DNA of 64,000 nt from Palaemon carinicauda (GCF_036898095.1 NC_090739.1:68406351-68470350), one strand, 5' to 3'. Counted from the first letter of the stretch, positions 17,598 to 29,822 are shown. Program-made: numbers and translations. The notes: generated by a model not told the origin, from the letters alone.

Positions 17598-19478
17598 ATG
17601 GCTCCCAAGCGTTCTGCTTCTAGTAAGGCTGGTAGTGAGCCTAAACGCCACCGAAGGATGATGACGATAGCTGAGAAGGTTACGCTTCTCGACATGTTAA
17701 AAGATGGTAGAAGTTACGCGGCCGCCGGCCGCCATTTTGGCATCAACGAATCCACCGTTCGCTATATCAAAAAGGACGAGGCGAACATTAGAAAGACTGC
17801 TGCAATCACCTTTAGCAGATCAGCGAAGCGAGTCGTTACAACGCGTAATAAAACGATCGTACGCATGGAAGGTGCTTTAGCTGTGTGGATTGCCGACTGC
17901 CGGAAGAAGAACATAGCGTTGGATACGAACACCATCCAAACAAAGGCTTTGAGCTTATATGAGAATTTTGCTGCAAAGGAACCTAAAGACGACGACGGCA
18001 ACCATGCTGAAGATGATGATGATGCAGATGATCCTCAACCAGGGACATCCACTGATTCCCAGCCTCAGAAACGTTTTTCCGCAAGCAAAGGATGGTTCGC
18101 GAAGTTTCAGAAACGCTTCGCCCTGAAAAGCGTTTCCCTGCATGGGGAGTCTGCTTCCGCTGACACTGCCGCTGCTGAAACTTACGTGAACCAGACTTTC
18201 AAGAACATTATCGCTGAAGGTGGATACAAGCCGGAACAAGTGTTTAATATGGATGAAACCGGCTTGTTTTGGAAGAGAATGCCGTCGCGAACTTTCCTGT
18301 TCAAAGAGGAAGCCAAAGCCTCTGGCTTTAAGGCATTCAAGGATCGCGTTACCCTCGTGATGTGTGGCAATGCTGCTGGATTTTTGTTAAAGCCGGGGCT
18401 TATTTATAAGTCGAAAAATCCTCGCGCTTTGAAAAATAAAAATAAGAATCTCCTTCCCGTGTACTGGATGCATAATCAAAAAGCATGGATTACGAAGATG
18501 CTGACCTCCAACTGGTTCCACCAGTGTTTCATCCCGCAAGTCCATGAATATCTCTTAGAGAAGGGCTTGCCATTCAAGATCCTTCTCCTTATGGATAACG
18601 CTGGTGGACACGCAACTGACCTGTCGCGTGAGGGCGTTCAGGTTGAGTTCCTGCCACCCAACACCACGTCATTAATTCAACCGATGGACCAGGGGGTTAT
18701 CAGGGCGTTCAAGGCCCTCTACACGAAGAATACCTTGGCGGACCTCGTTGCGTGTGTGGATGCTGCCCAAGATGACGAGGATGAAGATTTCAACTTGAAG
18801 GCGTACTGGCGGCAGTACACCATAGCCACGTGCCTGCAGAATATTCAAAAGGCACTTCAAGAGATGAAACCTGCAACCGTGAATGCGAGCTGGAAGAAGC
18901 TGTGGCCCGATATTGTTTACGACGACAAGGGATTTACTCCGTCGGAAATCCAACACTCTGCAATACGGAAATCTGTGCAGTTGGCTGCCATAATTGGAGG
19001 TGACGGGTTTGGCGACATGACGACTGAAGACGTCGACGAGTTGTTGGACTGCCATTCCCAGCCCCTAACTGACGCAGACCTCGAAGACCTGACGAAATCG
19101 GCAAGTGAGGAAGAGAGTGAGGGTACCCAGGAAGAGACCCAAGAAAATGTCGAAGAAACAGGCTTAACATTAGAACGGCTTGCCAAGTTCTGCAACCATA
19201 TGAAGGAGGCGAAAGAAATGTTACAAGAGTGGGACGAGGATATGGTTCGCTCGATGCAATTCTCAAATAAGGTCGATGACATCATGACTCCCTACAGGAT
19301 GCTCTTGGATCGAAAAAAGAAGCAGCGGCAACAACTTCCGATCACAATGTTCTTCCAGCCTCGCAAAAAAGAGCCAGTTCCTCCTGCTAGTACGCCTTCG
19401 GAAGAAATTGAAGAAGTTTCCCAGGAAGAAGTTGAAGAGGTGTCCCAGGAAAAGACACCTCCGTCTGAAGAGACGTAA
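17598..19478 (+). CDS. Tigger/pogo-family transposase (DDD), open reading frame
   Basis: 626 residues from MAPKRSASSK. The ATG at 17598 is preferred over one 57 bases upstream because the deleted copy's homologous frame also starts there. Residues 20-66 are a CENPB-type N-terminal helix-turn-helix (MMTIAEKVTLLDML...GINESTVRYIKK). Residues 90-190 are the second CENPB/Tc5-like DNA-binding domain, with an acidic insert at 128-146. The DDE_1 catalytic core has D219 (FNMDETGLFW), D333 (LLMDNAGGHA) and D364 (QPMDQGVIRAF), thirty residues between the last two as in pogo. An acidic tail follows, with QLPITMFF at 579-586, a perfect PCNA-interacting (PIP) pattern, as reported for pogo. It cuts and pastes elements with the matching ends into TA. 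No disabling mutation seen. Confidence 0.93.
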   Translation: MAPKRSASSKAGSEPKRHRRMMTIAEKVTLLDMLKDGRSYAAAGRHFGINESTVRYIKKDEANIRKTAAITFSRSAKRVVTTRNKTIVRMEGALAVWIADCRKKNIALDTNTIQTKALSLYENFAAKEPKDDDGNHAEDDDDADDPQPGTSTDSQPQKRFSASKGWFAKFQKRFALKSVSLHGESASADTAAAETYVNQTFKNIIAEGGYKPEQVFNMDETGLFWKRMPSRTFLFKEEAKASGFKAFKDRVTLVMCGNAAGFLLKPGLIYKSKNPRALKNKNKNLLPVYWMHNQKAWITKMLTSNWFHQCFIPQVHEYLLEKGLPFKILLLMDNAGGHATDLSREGVQVEFLPPNTTSLIQPMDQGVIRAFKALYTKNTLADLVACVDAAQDDEDEDFNLKAYWRQYTIATCLQNIQKALQEMKPATVNASWKKLWPDIVYDDKGFTPSEIQHSAIRKSVQLAAIIGGDGFGDMTTEDVDELLDCHSQPLTDADLEDLTKSASEEESEGTQEETQENVEETGLTLERLAKFCNHMKEAKEMLQEWDEDMVRSMQFSNKVDDIMTPYRMLLDRKKKQRQQLPITMFFQPRKKEPVPPASTPSEEIEEVSQEEVEEVSQEKTPPSEET

Positions 19479-19749
19479 AATACTATCATTGACTGCACAG
19501 TAGAACACATCATCAGCTTCATCATCATCATTTCTACTGTGCAGCAAATTCATCGCCATCACCATTCAAGTTTTTCTTCAACTTCTTTCGTGGTGAGTAC
19601 AGTAACAATCTTTATTTTTTACTTTAACCTGTTTTATAGTTTAGTAATGTACGTACTGTATGCATTAAGTTAAAGGGAAGGTTTTAAAAGTCTACATGTT
19701 GTAACCTATCATATTTTTTTTGTTTAAAATTTACATTTACGTACGTAAA

Positions 19750-19874
<125 letters not shown>

Positions 19875-20539
19875 TTTTCCTGCTTTGCTACGTACAAGTA
19901 CTGTATAATTTATATTTGTAAGGTAACATATTTTGTAAATGCTTTTACTGTAAATACTGTATGTACTGTATCATTATTTATCACTATCATCATGCGCGTT
20001 AAATGCCTTGTTTGTTCTGAGCGTGGTTGTTTACTGAGCGTACACGCCGTCGTTTCAGGCGGCGTCATAAAGAAAAAGATTTCATTTGGAAGTCCTAAGA
20101 AAAATACGTAAACTAAAACATTGGTAATAAAAAAATCAACATACAGTACTGTATAATCAATATAATCGATGCAAAAACTAACCTATACATATATGTGTAC
20201 ACTAAATGAGTTTGTTTCTTCATTATGATCAGAGATGAACGTAAACAAAACATTGGTTGCCATTTTTTATCGTGCTTTTTAGGTGTTTAGGAAACGCATG
20301 ATATAAAATCGCCTTTAATATTTGTGCCTGTTTTAGTTTAGGGTGCTGTAGTACATGCATTAAGTGTTCTGTACATTAAAGGGTGGTTTGTTAACAGTAC
20401 TACGTACAAGGGAAGGTTTTAAAAGTCCGAATATACATGTTAAATAAATAGGTAAATATGCTGTCACTACTTCGCGGATTTTCACCTATCGCGCCCGCGT
20501 CTGGAACCTATCTACCGCGATAAACGAGGGTTCACTGTA

Positions 20540-21005
20540 CTTCCCTGAAGACGGATGGATTGGGATCTGGAAGTACACGTCCTTTAGGTCCAATATGCAT
20601 ATGAAGTTCCGTCATCTTACCACTTGTCTGACTGTCTGTCGTCTCCATGCTGAATGGAGTTTGCTTGACAAACTTGTTCAAAGCTGAGAGGTCGATGACA
20701 AGACTTCAGCCTCCAGACGCCTTTTTCACAAGAAAGAGTTGACTGAAGAGGCCTGGGTAATCGTCAAGGACCTCCTGGAGAGCAACCTTCTTCAACAGGT
20801 CTGGACTTCTGCCAGGAGGGCTAGCCCCTTTGCTGATCCCATTGCAAAGGAGTCTATTAACACAGGATTCCTGATCAGGGGAGGGAGAGATGTTGTGAAC
20901 GGGACGTGATACCCTGAACGAATCCTGGAGATTGTCCAGGGTTCGGCCTCGAGTTGCTTCCACCAGTCCCAGCAACTTTGTAGGCATCCTCCCACTGGTG
21001 GACAA
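20540..21005 (-). pseudogene. DIRS reverse transcriptase, N-terminal part (copy E)
   Basis: The stretch AEPWTISRIRSGYHVPF near 20880-20940 is the DIRS RT start signature (compare DPWSVQLLRKGYRIPF in copy B). It is followed by LFLVKKASGG, and in other frames by RT motifs leading to the Tigger junction at 20538. Frameshifts are present. It joins to 15341-16590. Confidence 0.7.
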
Positions 21006-24000
21006 GCGGAGGGAATGCCTTTCCTAGCCTTGGCGGCCTCGGCCGCCTCCCTCTAGGAAATTTTCCTCCCCTGGAGGACTTAGTGCCTTTCCTGTCTTTG
21101 GTCGGAAAGGGCTTTTTAGGCACCACTGTCTTTGCTGCTGTCTTGTTCGTCATGATCTTCGTTGGACGGGACTGGTGAGGAGCTGGTGGTTTATAGGGCT
21201 TGGATGTCAAAGCCCTATGGAGGAGGGAGTCCTGGTGGGACTTCCTCCATCTCTCAGAAGCATGTTCCACGACATTTTGCTCAAAATGAGAGGACCCCTC
21301 TAAAGAGGAGTTCCTGAGCCTAGCAATCTCAGCATTCGGGACCTGCTGATGGAATCTCTCATATGTTACAGACTTGATGAGCGAGAAACTCGATGGTGCA
21401 AGTGCCTGCAAGAATGAAAGTTTCCATCGCTTTCCTGGTGCGTTCCTTGGAGAAATCCTCGGTTCGAACCAGGATTCCCAGGGTCCCCAACCAAAAATCA
21501 AGCCACAAAGTAGCCTGCATGACATACTCCGTGACTTTCTCCTGGTTGAGGATCTCAGATGCCGAGAACAAGACCTGACAGCTGAAGAGCCTCTCTAGAG
21601 AGAGACTCCCTCGGTAATCTCTTCCAGAGAGTGATGGAGAGGAAAAGCTGGACGAGGCTCGTCCAAGACTTCAAAATATCTCCTCTGCTGGATGCGAGGA
21701 AGTGGGAGAAAGTTGGCAGTAGAGCCGGAACGTTGGGAGGAGGAGAGCTCGGAGAGCTGTTGGGCGATCTTAGCCCGGGCATCTTTTAGCCCTTGAGACA
21801 GAGCAAGGCTGTACTGGTCTTAGAGGGCTTCTTAGTGCCAAAGACACAGTCTAAGACTGAGTCTTTGCCCTCTTGTAGGAGTATCTCCGGGTTTGTAAAC
21901 CCATTGAGTACCCTAGTAAGAGTCAGAACTTGCCAGAATTCATGTTCTGACTCTTTTTGCTCCCCTCCGAAGTGGGACTAGCAGCAAAGTTTCCTTCTTC
22001 CACCCCAGAGGGCTCCTCTCGGGGTGGTAGCGCACATCCCTGGAGTGACTAGTGGTTCCTGTAGGCCTGGAGGTCCTTGAAGCGGACTTTGGGAGAGTCT
22101 TCGAGTCCTTTGATTCCTTCCAAAGAAGAAGGTAAGACTCAAGCATCAAAGGCCGGATGGGATTGTCCCTCCTGACTTCCCTCGGTGGTTAAGAACTCTC
22201 CATGTGAGGAGAAACTTCCTCCGAAGGTGGAAGGGAGGAAGTGCAAGCCTCATGCAACTCCCTCGGCAGAGGTGAGGTAGAAGAGTGTCCAGCGGGAGAG
22301 ACAGGATGGACAGGCCTCAAAGGCCTAACAGGAGTTAATTTCACCCTAGGGAATATAACCGTGTCTGGGACTCCTCTTTTCCTCTTCAGAGGCAAAGAAG
22401 CCAAGTTTCCTCGCAGTAAGTCTGCTGGTGCCGTTGGATGAGAGGTCATTGAAGAGCAAGATGACATGGCAGGCCCGAAGGCTTGCACTACTACTCTGAC
22501 CATGGCAGTGAACCAGGGCTGCTTGCTGACTGATGCACTAGATGACCTGAAGGGAAGGGGACCGAAGGTTCCCTGTGAGGAGTCTCTACCGATGTTTGCG
22601 GTAGTGGATCTGCCTTTGAAGATTGAATCTTCGGGATACTGAACCCTTCTGTGGAGCCTCGCTGTAATGTGTTTGTGGGGAAGGGAATGAAGCGACAGTG
22701 ACCCGTCACAATTTCTATTGTGACGTTCCTTTTGCCCGAGATGTTTTGAAGCCGGGAAAACCTACTCTAAGGTTTGGCGCAAGTGCGCAGGAGAGCCCTA
22801 GCAAGCCAGAGAGCGCTTGTGTGCAGAAAAGTGATGGCGCATGATAAGGGGCTGCGCAGGTAAACGTAAGTGCGCAGGTGAGAGGAGGTGCGCAGGTAAG
22901 CGCTGGCGCACAGGAAAGCACTGGTGCAAAAGAGAGCACTAGCAAGTAGGAGAGCGCTGGCGCTTAGGAGAGCGCTGGCGCTTAGGAGAGCGCTGGCGCT
23001 TAGGAGAGCGCTTGTGAGTTGGAGTGCTGACGTATAGGAGAACGTTGCTGCTCATGAGAGTGCTGCCGTGTAGGGGAATGCAGACGAGTTGGAGAGCGGT
23101 GTTGAGCTGGCGAGCAATGGTGCACTGGCAAGCTGGCAAACCTTGGTTTTTGGAATGGCGAGAATGTGCGCCGGTGATCGGTAGATCGCTAGGGCATTGG
23201 AAGGTGCTGACGAGCAGACAAGTGCTGGTGCTGGTGCACCGAAGAGCGCTGAAGAACTGGAGAACGATGAAGTACTGGAGAACAATGACGCTCTGGGAAG
23301 CGTTCAAGTGCTGGAGGGCGCTGACGTGATGCTGGTGAGCGCTGGTGCACTGAAGGTCTCTGGCGTGCTGGAGAGCATTGGCGAGCAGCTAACACTTCGA
23401 TCCTGAAGCATGAGCAGGCATACGATGAAAAGGAGACAGGAACGGAGAAGGCGGGTCAGCAGGTTGGTGTGAAGGATGGTCGTGAACAGGGATACGCCCT
23501 TTGGAAGGGCTAACATCCTCCGACTGAGATCACGAACGATCCACAGAAGAGTCCAGGGCCAAAGTCCGAGGACTAGCAGCAGTGTTGTCAGGAGAAGGTC
23601 CAGGTCGAGGGCCGGAAGACGACTGCAGCGGAGGCTCCTCTATGGGAAACGGCTGCAAAGATGAAGCTGAAGAGCCGAGGAGGCGCCTTTTCACCAATGG
23701 TGAAGAGCCACCTCTAAGGCGAAGGGAGGGCGGGCTCTGTGAGATTGAAGACGTCCTCTAGAGGCTCTGGGATCTGCAAGCTGACCTTTAGAAGCAGCAG
23801 TCCTCCGCAGAGGAGTCTCTATGAGCGAACTCCTCTTCCGAGAAGAAACACTCGCATGAGAGACAGATGAAAGACTTAGTTCCCCCCTCGAAGTTTGAAC
23901 AGGAACGGTGGGGGGGACACAGTCGGCAGCAACACCTGGAGAATCTGAAGGTGCAGGGACACGGCAGCGGCCACAGAAGACGCATCAGACACTACAATGT

Positions 24001-24583
24001 CGACGCACGACAGAGGATCTAACTCCGAAGTCGACGGCAGCTGCGCACTAGCACTAAGAATGATGAAGTGCAACAAGGATTCCTTGGAGGGCGGACCCGG
24101 AAGCCCCAAGGACAACCACACCTGTAAAAAAGGCGACAGAAACAAGGCCTCACAGGGGAGGAGAAGTGGGGCTGCTTTGCTGGGGGAAACAACACCATCT
24201 CTCGAGGACCGGGGTTAGCCAAAAATTAAAGGGTCTACGCTACTACTCAACGTTCTCCCGGAAGAGACCAGACGAGAAGGAGCTTTAGAGAAAGGTTGGG
24301 AAGCGGAAGAGGAGGTCATAGGTTTTTCCCTTTTCGAAGAAACCTTCGAAGGAGAAATATCCCGTTTTGACTTCTTCCGCTGTCGCCCAAACCTTTCCCA
24401 CTGGAAGGCAGACCACTCCCGACACTCACTACACCTTTCATCGGTATCACACCGTTGACCTCTGCAGGCGGGACAAAGGGTGTGGCGATCGGTGTCCACG
24501 GATGACATGAAGGTTTCAGAGGGCCAACCTTCAAGTCCAGGGCAAGTACGTATGGTCACAGAAGTCAACACATACACACACAC
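21006..24583 (-). pseudogene. DIRS group-2 gag-like protein, fragmented (copy E)
   Basis: From high to low coordinates: a Cys/His box near 24440-24510 (DRHTLCPACRGQRCDTDERC then SECREWS), a conserved LQVWLSLGLPGPPSKESLL segment with LSCVDIVVSD (about 24000-24120), a Pro/Ser/Arg-rich repeat zone (22770-23400), KRKRGVPDTVIFPRVKLTP (about 22330-22390) and the block ATLWLDFWLGTLG...RWRKSHQDSLLHRALTSK (21210-21550). The same order is seen in copy H. Frame changes occur between the pieces. The conserved last block next to RT is probably the particle-forming domain; that is inference. Confidence 0.65.
22770..23400 (-). repeat. 18-bp-based minisatellite in gag of copy E
   Basis: Units of about 18 bases such as aggagagcgctggcgctt, perfect at 22948-23005 and degenerate around it. 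The period is a multiple of three, so one frame reads as a repeated RQRSPK-like hexapeptide. Confidence 0.8.
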
Positions 24584-24772
24584 TAATCAAAGAGAAAGCA
24601 CAAACAAAAGCAATTAATGGTAGTCCAAAAAATATTCGAAGGATGACACCCCCCCTCTACCTAGCAGAATGGGTAGGTAACCCTCGCTAAAATTTTAATG
24701 GCTCGTCCTTTCAGCTTTGCTAAGAGTAATAACCCCTAATAAATAGCGTAAGTTTGTATTCCAGTTACGGGG

Positions 24773-25857
24773 AAACTTAGGGTTGTCTTGGGGTTAAAGG
24801 GTCAACACTCCTACTTGATCGATCACCTGGGGAGACCGAGCGAGAAGGAGCTTCAAGAAGAGATTGAGGGGTGTAAGCGAAAGGACGAGGTTCCTTCAAA
24901 TTCGAGGATTACCCCAAAGGAGAAAAATCCCTCTTTGATTTCTTCTTGCATCACCTGCCAAATATCTCCCACTGGGAAGATGACCACATCATACACTCCT
25001 CACACGTGTCGTCCTGGTTCCCTTCGTGGGAATTTTCCATCGGTGACAGAAGGGGAGAGTTCGAAACTGACTCTTCCCTCTGAGAGCCTCTCAAGTTGGT
25101 GGGTGAGGCACTGGTAGGTAGAGGCAAGGCTGAGTTTACCAGGGAAACCTCTGAATTGGAGCTCTGACCAGAATCAGCTTCACCCTCGATAAAAGTTTGT
25201 CCGGAGTTCCTCTCTTCCTCTTCAGAGAAGCCGTCGTGATCTGTTATCCTGGGTCGGTCGGGACCGAGGACATCCCCAGAGAAACCCCGGGGGCATCCGC
25301 AGGTTGCGCAGGCAGCAGAGGGACGAAGGCCTGGGTCACAGCCCTGACCAAGGCGCTGAACAAAGGCTGCTTGCTCATAGAAGAGCTATTCGATAGTTCC
25401 CCTGAAGGGATCGAGGTCAAAGGGTCCTTACTAGGAGTCTTCATCCCTGATGATGAAGACTTTGGCACCGAAGACAATTGTTCCTCCCTAGGTTTTGGAA
25501 GTTTTGGGATTTTAAGCCCCTGAAGCTTACCATTTTAAACCCCTGAAGCTTACCCTCTTCCTCCTCCCCCCACGGTCGCACTGTTATGCGTTTGCTGGGA
25601 GGGGAATGGGGCGACGGTGAACAGTCTAACAACCTTAGCTTTCTTTGTGGCTACAACCACCGCTCTCGGTGGCTGTAGCTGACGATCCTCACTTGAATGA
25701 GGATGAACACTCACTTTTGCAGTCGTATGTTGGACGAGTGACGGCCGCCGACGCGTTGGGGAACACCGGTGAATCTCCGATCGTTGAAGTGAGGCTTCAT
25801 GACCCAGCGATGTCTGATGAGTCAGAGAATGCCCAAGCATTGGCACACAATGCCGCG
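24773..25857 (-). mobile_element. DIRS group-2 gag fragments F1 and F2
   Basis: 24773-25040 matches the gag N-terminal region (compare 24190-24480). From about 25040 the sequence jumps to the gag C-terminal region (GVPLFLFRE-type strand shadow; compare 22330-22560 and 37400-37700) and runs to 25857. There copy H was inserted. The same host element continues at 40226-42111 (fragment I). Only short broken frames remain. Confidence 0.6.
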
Positions 25858-25915
25858 AAATGACAAATTCGTAGATAATATGTTATTTTCATTAGTAAAA
25901 TAAATTTTTGAATAT

Positions 25916-26075
25916 ACTTACCCGATAATCATGTAGCTGTCAACTCCGTTGCCCGACAGAATTCTACGGGAGGGATACGCCAGCTATCACTATACTAGAA
26001 GGGGGTGTACTCACAAGCGCCACCTGTGGCCAGGTACTACAGTACTTGTTGTTGACGCCACCTCACTTTTTCCTC
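25916..26075 (+). repeat. Left inverted terminal repeat of DIRS copy G
   Basis: Pairs with 32352-32510 in inverse orientation, near-identical, including gccacctgtggccaggtac and ccgacagaattctacggga. Confidence 0.85.
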
Positions 26076-26119
26076 GGTCCACTGGTTCTCTATGGGGAGG
26101 AAGGGTTGGTCAATTAAAT

Positions 26120-26210
26120 CATGATTATCGGGTAAGTATATTCAAAAATTTATTTTACTAATGAAAATAACATTTTTCAATATTAAACTTACCCGATAAT
26201 CATGTAGCTG
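26120..26210 (-). repeat. Internal complementary region of DIRS copy G
   Basis: 26120-26168 is the inverse of the left end (25885-25933), AAC follows (26169-26171), and 26172-26210 is the inverse of the right end (32487-32525). Confidence 0.82.
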
Positions 26211-26596
26211 ATTCACACCCAGGGGGGTGGGTGAAAAACCAGTGTACAAGACTAAAGGATAGCTAAGTATCCCGTATTTCATATAATCAGTTATCCACAA
26301 TAACAATGAAATAATAAGTACCTGGTAAGGAAGTCGACTTGAACCGTTACTCTGCCTTTAATAAGATCGTCTTCCTTACTGAGCGCAGCGTTCCTCTTGG
26401 AAGGCTGAATCAACTCAAAGGTGCTAAAGTATACAGGGCTGCAACCCATACTAAAGGACCTCATCACAACCTTTAACCTCGGCGCTTCTCAAGAAAGAAT
26501 TGACCACCCGCCAAATCAACAAGGATGTGGAAGGCTTCTTAGCCGACCGTACAACCCATAAAAAGTATTCAAGAGAAAGGTTAAAAGGTTATGGGA
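26211..26596 (-). other. 3' untranslated region of DIRS copy G
   Basis: Non-coding; similar to 6950-7342 of copy C (for example gaccacccgccaaatcaac). Confidence 0.6.
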
Positions 26597-27764
26597 TTAT
26601 GGGAATGTAGTGGCTGAGCCCTCGCCTACTACTGCATTCGTTGCTACGAATGGTCCCAGGGTGTAGCAGTACTCGTAAAGAGACTGGACATCTTTGAGAT
26701 AGAATGATGCGAACACTGACTTGCTTCTCCAATAGGTTGCATACATAACACTCTGCAGAGAATGGCTCTGTTTGAAGGCCACTGAAGTAGCCACAGCTCC
26801 CACTTCATGTGTCCTTACCTTCAGCAAAGCAAGGTCTTCTTCCTTCAGATGAGAATGTGTTTCTCTAATCAGGAGCCTGAATAGTAAGAAACTGAGTTCT
26901 TAGAACTTGGAAAAGAAGGTTTCTTGATAGCACACTATAAGGCTTCTGATTGTCCTTGTAAAGGTTAAGACCTTTTTAGATAGTACCTAAGAGCTCTAAC
27001 TGGGCAAAGTACTCTCTCCAGTTCATTCCCCACCAAGTTGGACAGGCTTGGGATCTCGAACGACTTAGGCCAAGGACGTGAAGGAAGCTCGTTTAGCAAA
27101 AACCGAGCTGCAAGGAACATGTAGCCGTTTCAGATGTGAAAACAATGATCCTGCTGAAGGCGTGGATCTCACTTACTCTTTTAGCTGTTGTCAAGCACAC
27201 GAGGAAAAGTGTTTTTAATGTGAGGTCCTAAAAAGAGGCTGATTGGAGAGGTTCAAATCTTGATGACATAAGGAACCTTAGGACCACGTCTAGATTCCAG
27301 CCTGGAGTGGACAACCGACGTTCCTTTGAGGTCTCAAAAGACCTAGGGAGGTCCTGTAGATCTTTGTTGGTGGAAAGATCCAAGCCTCTGTGGCGGAAAA
27401 CCGCTGCCAACATACTTCTGTAACCCTTGATCGTAGGAGCTGAAAGGGATCTTACTTTCCTTAGATATAACAGGAAGTCAGCAATCTGGGTTACAGTGGT
27501 ACTGGTTGAGGAAACTGCATTGGTCTTGTACCAGCTACGGAAGACTTCCCCTTGAGACTGATAGATTCTGAGAGTGGATGTTCTCCTTGCTTTGGCAATC
27601 GCTCTGGCTGCCTCCTTCGAAAAGCCCCTAGCTCTTGAGAGTCTTTTGAAAGTCTGAAGGCAGTCAGACGAAGAGCGTGGAGGTTCGGGTGTACCTTCTT
27701 TACGTGAGGTAGACGTAGAAGGTTCACTCCTAGAGGAAGAGTCCTGGGAATGTCGACCAGCCAT
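26597..27764 (-). pseudogene. Tyrosine recombinase, decayed (copy G)
   Basis: Starts with MAGRHSQDSS like copy C. The core-binding domain is intact (ARGFSKEAARAIAKARRTS, APTIKGYRSMLAAVFRHRG), and the first catalytic region AKRVSEIHAF is readable. Frameshifts and stops break 26828-27227. In the C-terminal piece the second box reads THEVGAVATS, so the arginine of H-x-x-R has become glycine; tyrosine is kept (ASFYLKD). Inactive both by frame and by residue. Confidence 0.8.
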
Positions 27765-29153
27765 TGCAGTACCTCTAAGAACCATTCTCTCGCGGGCCAG
27801 AGCGGAGCCAACCAACGTCAGCCGTGTCCCTTTGTGAGAGGAGAACTTCTGAAGTACCCTGTTGACAATCTTGAACGGCGGGAATGCATACAGGTCGAGA
27901 TGGAACCAATCCAGCAGAAAAGCATCCACGTGAACTGCTGCTGGGTCTGGAATCGGAGAACAATACAATAGGAGTCTCTAGGTTATCGAGGTAGCGAACA
28001 GATCTATGGTTGGCTGACCCCACAGGGCCCAAAGTCTGCTGCAAACATTCTTGTGAAGGGTCCACTCTGTGGGGATGACCTGACCCTTCCGGCTGAGGTG
28101 ATCTGCCATGACATTCATACCGCCCTGAATGAACCTCGTTACCAGCGTGAGCTTTCGATCTTTAGACCAGATGAGGAGGTCCCTTGCGATCTAGAACAAC
28201 TTCACGAAAGAGTCCCTCCCTGCTTGAAGGTGTAAGCCAGGGCTGTGGTGTTGTCAGAGTCCACCTCCACCACTTTGTTAAGCTGGAGGGACTTGAAGTT
28301 TATCAAGGCCAGAAGAACCGCCAACAACTCCTGCAATTGATGTGAAGTGTCCTTTGCTCCTGATTCCATGTTCTCGATCATTCCTGTCCGTCCAAAGTCG
28401 CACCCCAGCCCGTGTCTGATGTGTCCGAGAGGAGACGGCGGTCGGGTTTCTGAACAGCCAAAGGTAGACTTCCTTGAGAAGAAAGCTGTTCTAACACCAC
28501 GCGAGAGAAGACCTCCTCTCTTCGGAAACAGGAACTGAGACCGTCTCTAGCGTCATGTCCTTTATCCAGTGAGCAGCTAGATGATACTGAAGGGGGGGAG
28601 GTGGATTCTCCCTAACACGATGAACAGGGCTAACGATGAAAGTGTCCCTGTTAGACTCATCCACTACCTGACTGAGCATCGGTTCCTTCTCAGCATGCTC
28701 TGGATGCATTCTAGGGCTTGGAAGATCCTTGGGGCCGACGGAAAAGCCCGAAAAGCTCGACTCTGAAGATCCATACCCAGGGAGACAATGGTCTGGGATG
28801 GGATGAGCTGAGACTCCTCAAAATTGACCAGGAGGCCCAGTTCCTTGGTCAGATCCATAGTCCATCTGAGAATCTCCAGACAGCGACGACTTGTGGGAGC
28901 TCTTAAAAGCCAGTCGTCTGACGGAGCCGGACACAAGATCATGGTACTGCTGCACAGTCTGTGAACTGTCAACCATGGGGAAGCGAGGAAGTACAGTGAC
29001 AACCCGAAGCTGTCTAGACTGTCTGGGTCGTACAGACAACTCCTTATCAGGTTGCTGAGGTTGCCGCACTGCGTCACAACAAGTCACTTCTGCTGGTTGT
29101 TGAACGTCTTCCCAGTGACACACTGACTCCGTAAACAAAAAATCCTTTAACAA
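27491..29153 (-). pseudogene. DIRS RT-RNase H, heavily decayed (copy G)
   Basis: Pieces in several frames. RT C-terminal part near 28660-28910 (DWLLRAPTSRRCLEILRWTMDLTKELGLLVNFE, close to the palm/thumb of copy C). RNase H traces (the inverse of SDNTTALAY at about 28240-28265). Then YCSPIPDPAAVHVDAFLLDW, AFPPFKIVNRVLQKF and APLWPAREWFLEVLQWLVDIP at 27730-27970. The N-terminal RT is gone; gag-like sequence follows at about 28920 directly. The end overlaps the recombinase start in another phase, as in copies B and C. Confidence 0.7.
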
Positions 29154-29527
29154 GGACTAAGCTTGGACTGTATGTCTTGCAACACAGCTCAAGGTCTATG
29201 GGAGCAGGTGTGGTAACAGACGGGGTTAGTGACTGAAGTGGAACCATTACCTTCCCTGGAAGCATGTTATGCTTAAATAAAAGTCCATAGGAGGCTACGC
29301 AGCTAAAGGCTCCTCTCCAAATGACAGAGTCCTCAAGGGAATATCAGAAGGAGGGAGAAAAGCACTTTCTCATCTACAGGGACCATATCCGAGAAAAGTT
29401 AAGTTCTCTCAGTGAGGGTTTCAATGGTGCAAAAGCAGCAGACTAGAAGGCAACATTATGAAACTGCTTGACAGTCTAGTGAGTTGGCAACAACCAAAGA
29501 TGTATGACTGAGAAGCATGCGATAAGG

Positions 29528-29822
29528 TATGCAGAGCATGTTGTATGCAGAGCATGTTGTATGCAGAGCATGCTGTATGTAGAGCATGTTGTATGCAGAG
29601 CATGCTGTATGCAGAGCATGTTGTATGCAGAGCATGCTGTATGCAGAGCATGTTGTATGCAGAGCATGTTGTATGCAGAGCATGCTGTATGTAGAGCATG
29701 CTGAATGCAGAGCATGCTGTATGCAGAGCATGCTGTATGCAGAGCATGCTGTATGCAGAGCATGCTGTATGCAGAGCATGCTGTATGCAGAGCATGCTGT
29801 ATGTAGAGCATGCTGTAAGGTA
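29528..29822 (+). repeat. 16-bp minisatellite, 18 units, in copy G
   Basis: Unit agagcatgctgtatgc (variants agagcatgttgtatgc and agagcatgctgtatgt), with the core agagcatg present 18 times. Because 16 is not a multiple of three, each frame cycles through all phases. None contains a stop, so long spurious frames arise on both strands. It lies between the gag and RT remnants. Confidence 0.95.

Noticed and set aside
18917..19285. Open minus-strand frames across the transposase
   Set aside because: Shadows of the plus-strand gene; no family features.
21455..21475. tRNA-like T-loop motif ggttcgaacc
   Set aside because: It lies inside the gag coding region, and no acceptor stem or anticodon arm can be built around it.
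25880..26168. Independent 290-bp MITE
   Set aside because: Its inside is the inverse of the right end of copy G, and its borders form the DIRS internal complementary region; it is the left arm of the element. The same holds for 4145-6903 and 32526-32829.
29528..29822. CRISPR-like regular repeat
   Set aside because: Units are directly tandem with no unique spacers, and the context is a eukaryotic retrotransposon.
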